Below, piece after piece: positions 44,645 through 44,707 of a stretch of 44,707 nucleotides of DNA. Position 1 is the first letter of the stretch. The number at the start of each line of letters is the position of its first letter. A program made the translations under genes and the position numbers. Source of the DNA: Welwitschia mirabilis (lineage: Eukaryota; Gnetophyta; Gnetopsida; Welwitschiales); contig JBOZIK010000001.1 of the NCBI GenBank assembly GCA_051453625.1, positions 100,470,372 to 100,515,078 of the forward strand, read 5' to 3'. Below the pieces are notes generated by a model, which did no database searches, was not told the origin of the DNA, and saw only the letters and a program-made list of their open reading frames with translations.

Positions 44645-44707
44645 TGTTGGAAGTGAAGCCAAATCTCTTGATGTTATTTATTCCTTTATAGTGTGACTTT
44701 ATATATT
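44645..44707 (+). mobile_element. 5' end of a copia-type LTR, running off the window
   Basis: It begins TGTTGGAAGTGAAGCC, a TG-initial LTR start of the kind common in plant Ty1/copia elements. All 63 bases to the window edge are identical to the reverse complement of 37362-37424, where the same LTR is present in the opposite orientation. The hAT coding relic stops being readable at this point, so the LTR appears to be inserted in it. Whether it is a solo LTR or the 5' LTR of a full element cannot be told from this window. Confidence 0.8.

Overview
The window is nuclear DNA of a seed plant, most likely a gymnosperm with a large, slowly purged genome. This is an inference. It rests on one conserved plant-type gene whose introns run to about 7 kb, on very old TA-rich and CpG-poor retrotransposon relics, and on twelve runs of N that mark a draft scaffold. 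I see no bacterial genes, operons, rRNA, tRNA genes or CRISPR arrays.

The only host gene I can support is on the minus strand at the right: the C-terminal half of a CCDC47/DUF1682 protein, the ER-membrane PAT-complex subunit. Three exons (40439-40125, 33226-33020, 32905-32696) splice in phase 0 into 243 residues ending in KMKMTRVH and a stop. The introns between them are 6,898 bp and 114 bp. The next intron upstream fills the rest of the window (over 4.2 kb), so the N-terminal exons lie beyond the right edge.

The left 30 kb is a graveyard of nested transposable elements, nearly all on the plus strand. Relic 1 (about 3.49-7.25 kb) is an Athila-type Ty3/gypsy gag-pol with protease, reverse transcriptase, RNase H and integrase still readable despite many stops. 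Relic 2 is another Athila-like element: gag (11.1-12.2 kb), zinc knuckle (12.67 kb), protease (13.3-13.9 kb) and RT (14.4-14.78 kb). A 5.28-kb insertion with inverted ends of about 170 bp (14782-20059) breaks it inside RT, and RT/RNase H resume at 20.06-20.87 kb. LTR-like direct repeats at 10.4-10.8 and 24.3-24.65 kb may bound it. The insertion holds the C-terminal end of a chromovirus-type integrase, a duplicated block of about 0.4-0.5 kb, and a GC-richer patch. A tandemly duplicated unrecognised block lies at 22.3-24.0 kb, a GCATGAT-rich repeat patch at 24.7-25.15 kb, and an antisense DUF4283 (LINE ORF1-type) relic at 29.7-30.05 kb.

The introns of the CCDC47 gene carry their own insertions: a copia-type solo LTR with a 5-bp target duplication (36561-37424), a hAT transposase pseudogene with BED and DUF659 regions and its own introns (42.4-44.64 kb), and the first 63 bp of a second, opposite-facing copy of the same LTR, which interrupts the hAT relic at 44645 and runs off the window. 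Two SINE-like tRNA-derived segments are possible at 30.74 and 33.69 kb.

I found no convincing new biological system. The most informative structures are the inverted-end insertion inside RT, the LTR pair in the gene's introns, and 100-N gaps whose flanks duplicate each other and look like assembly overlaps.
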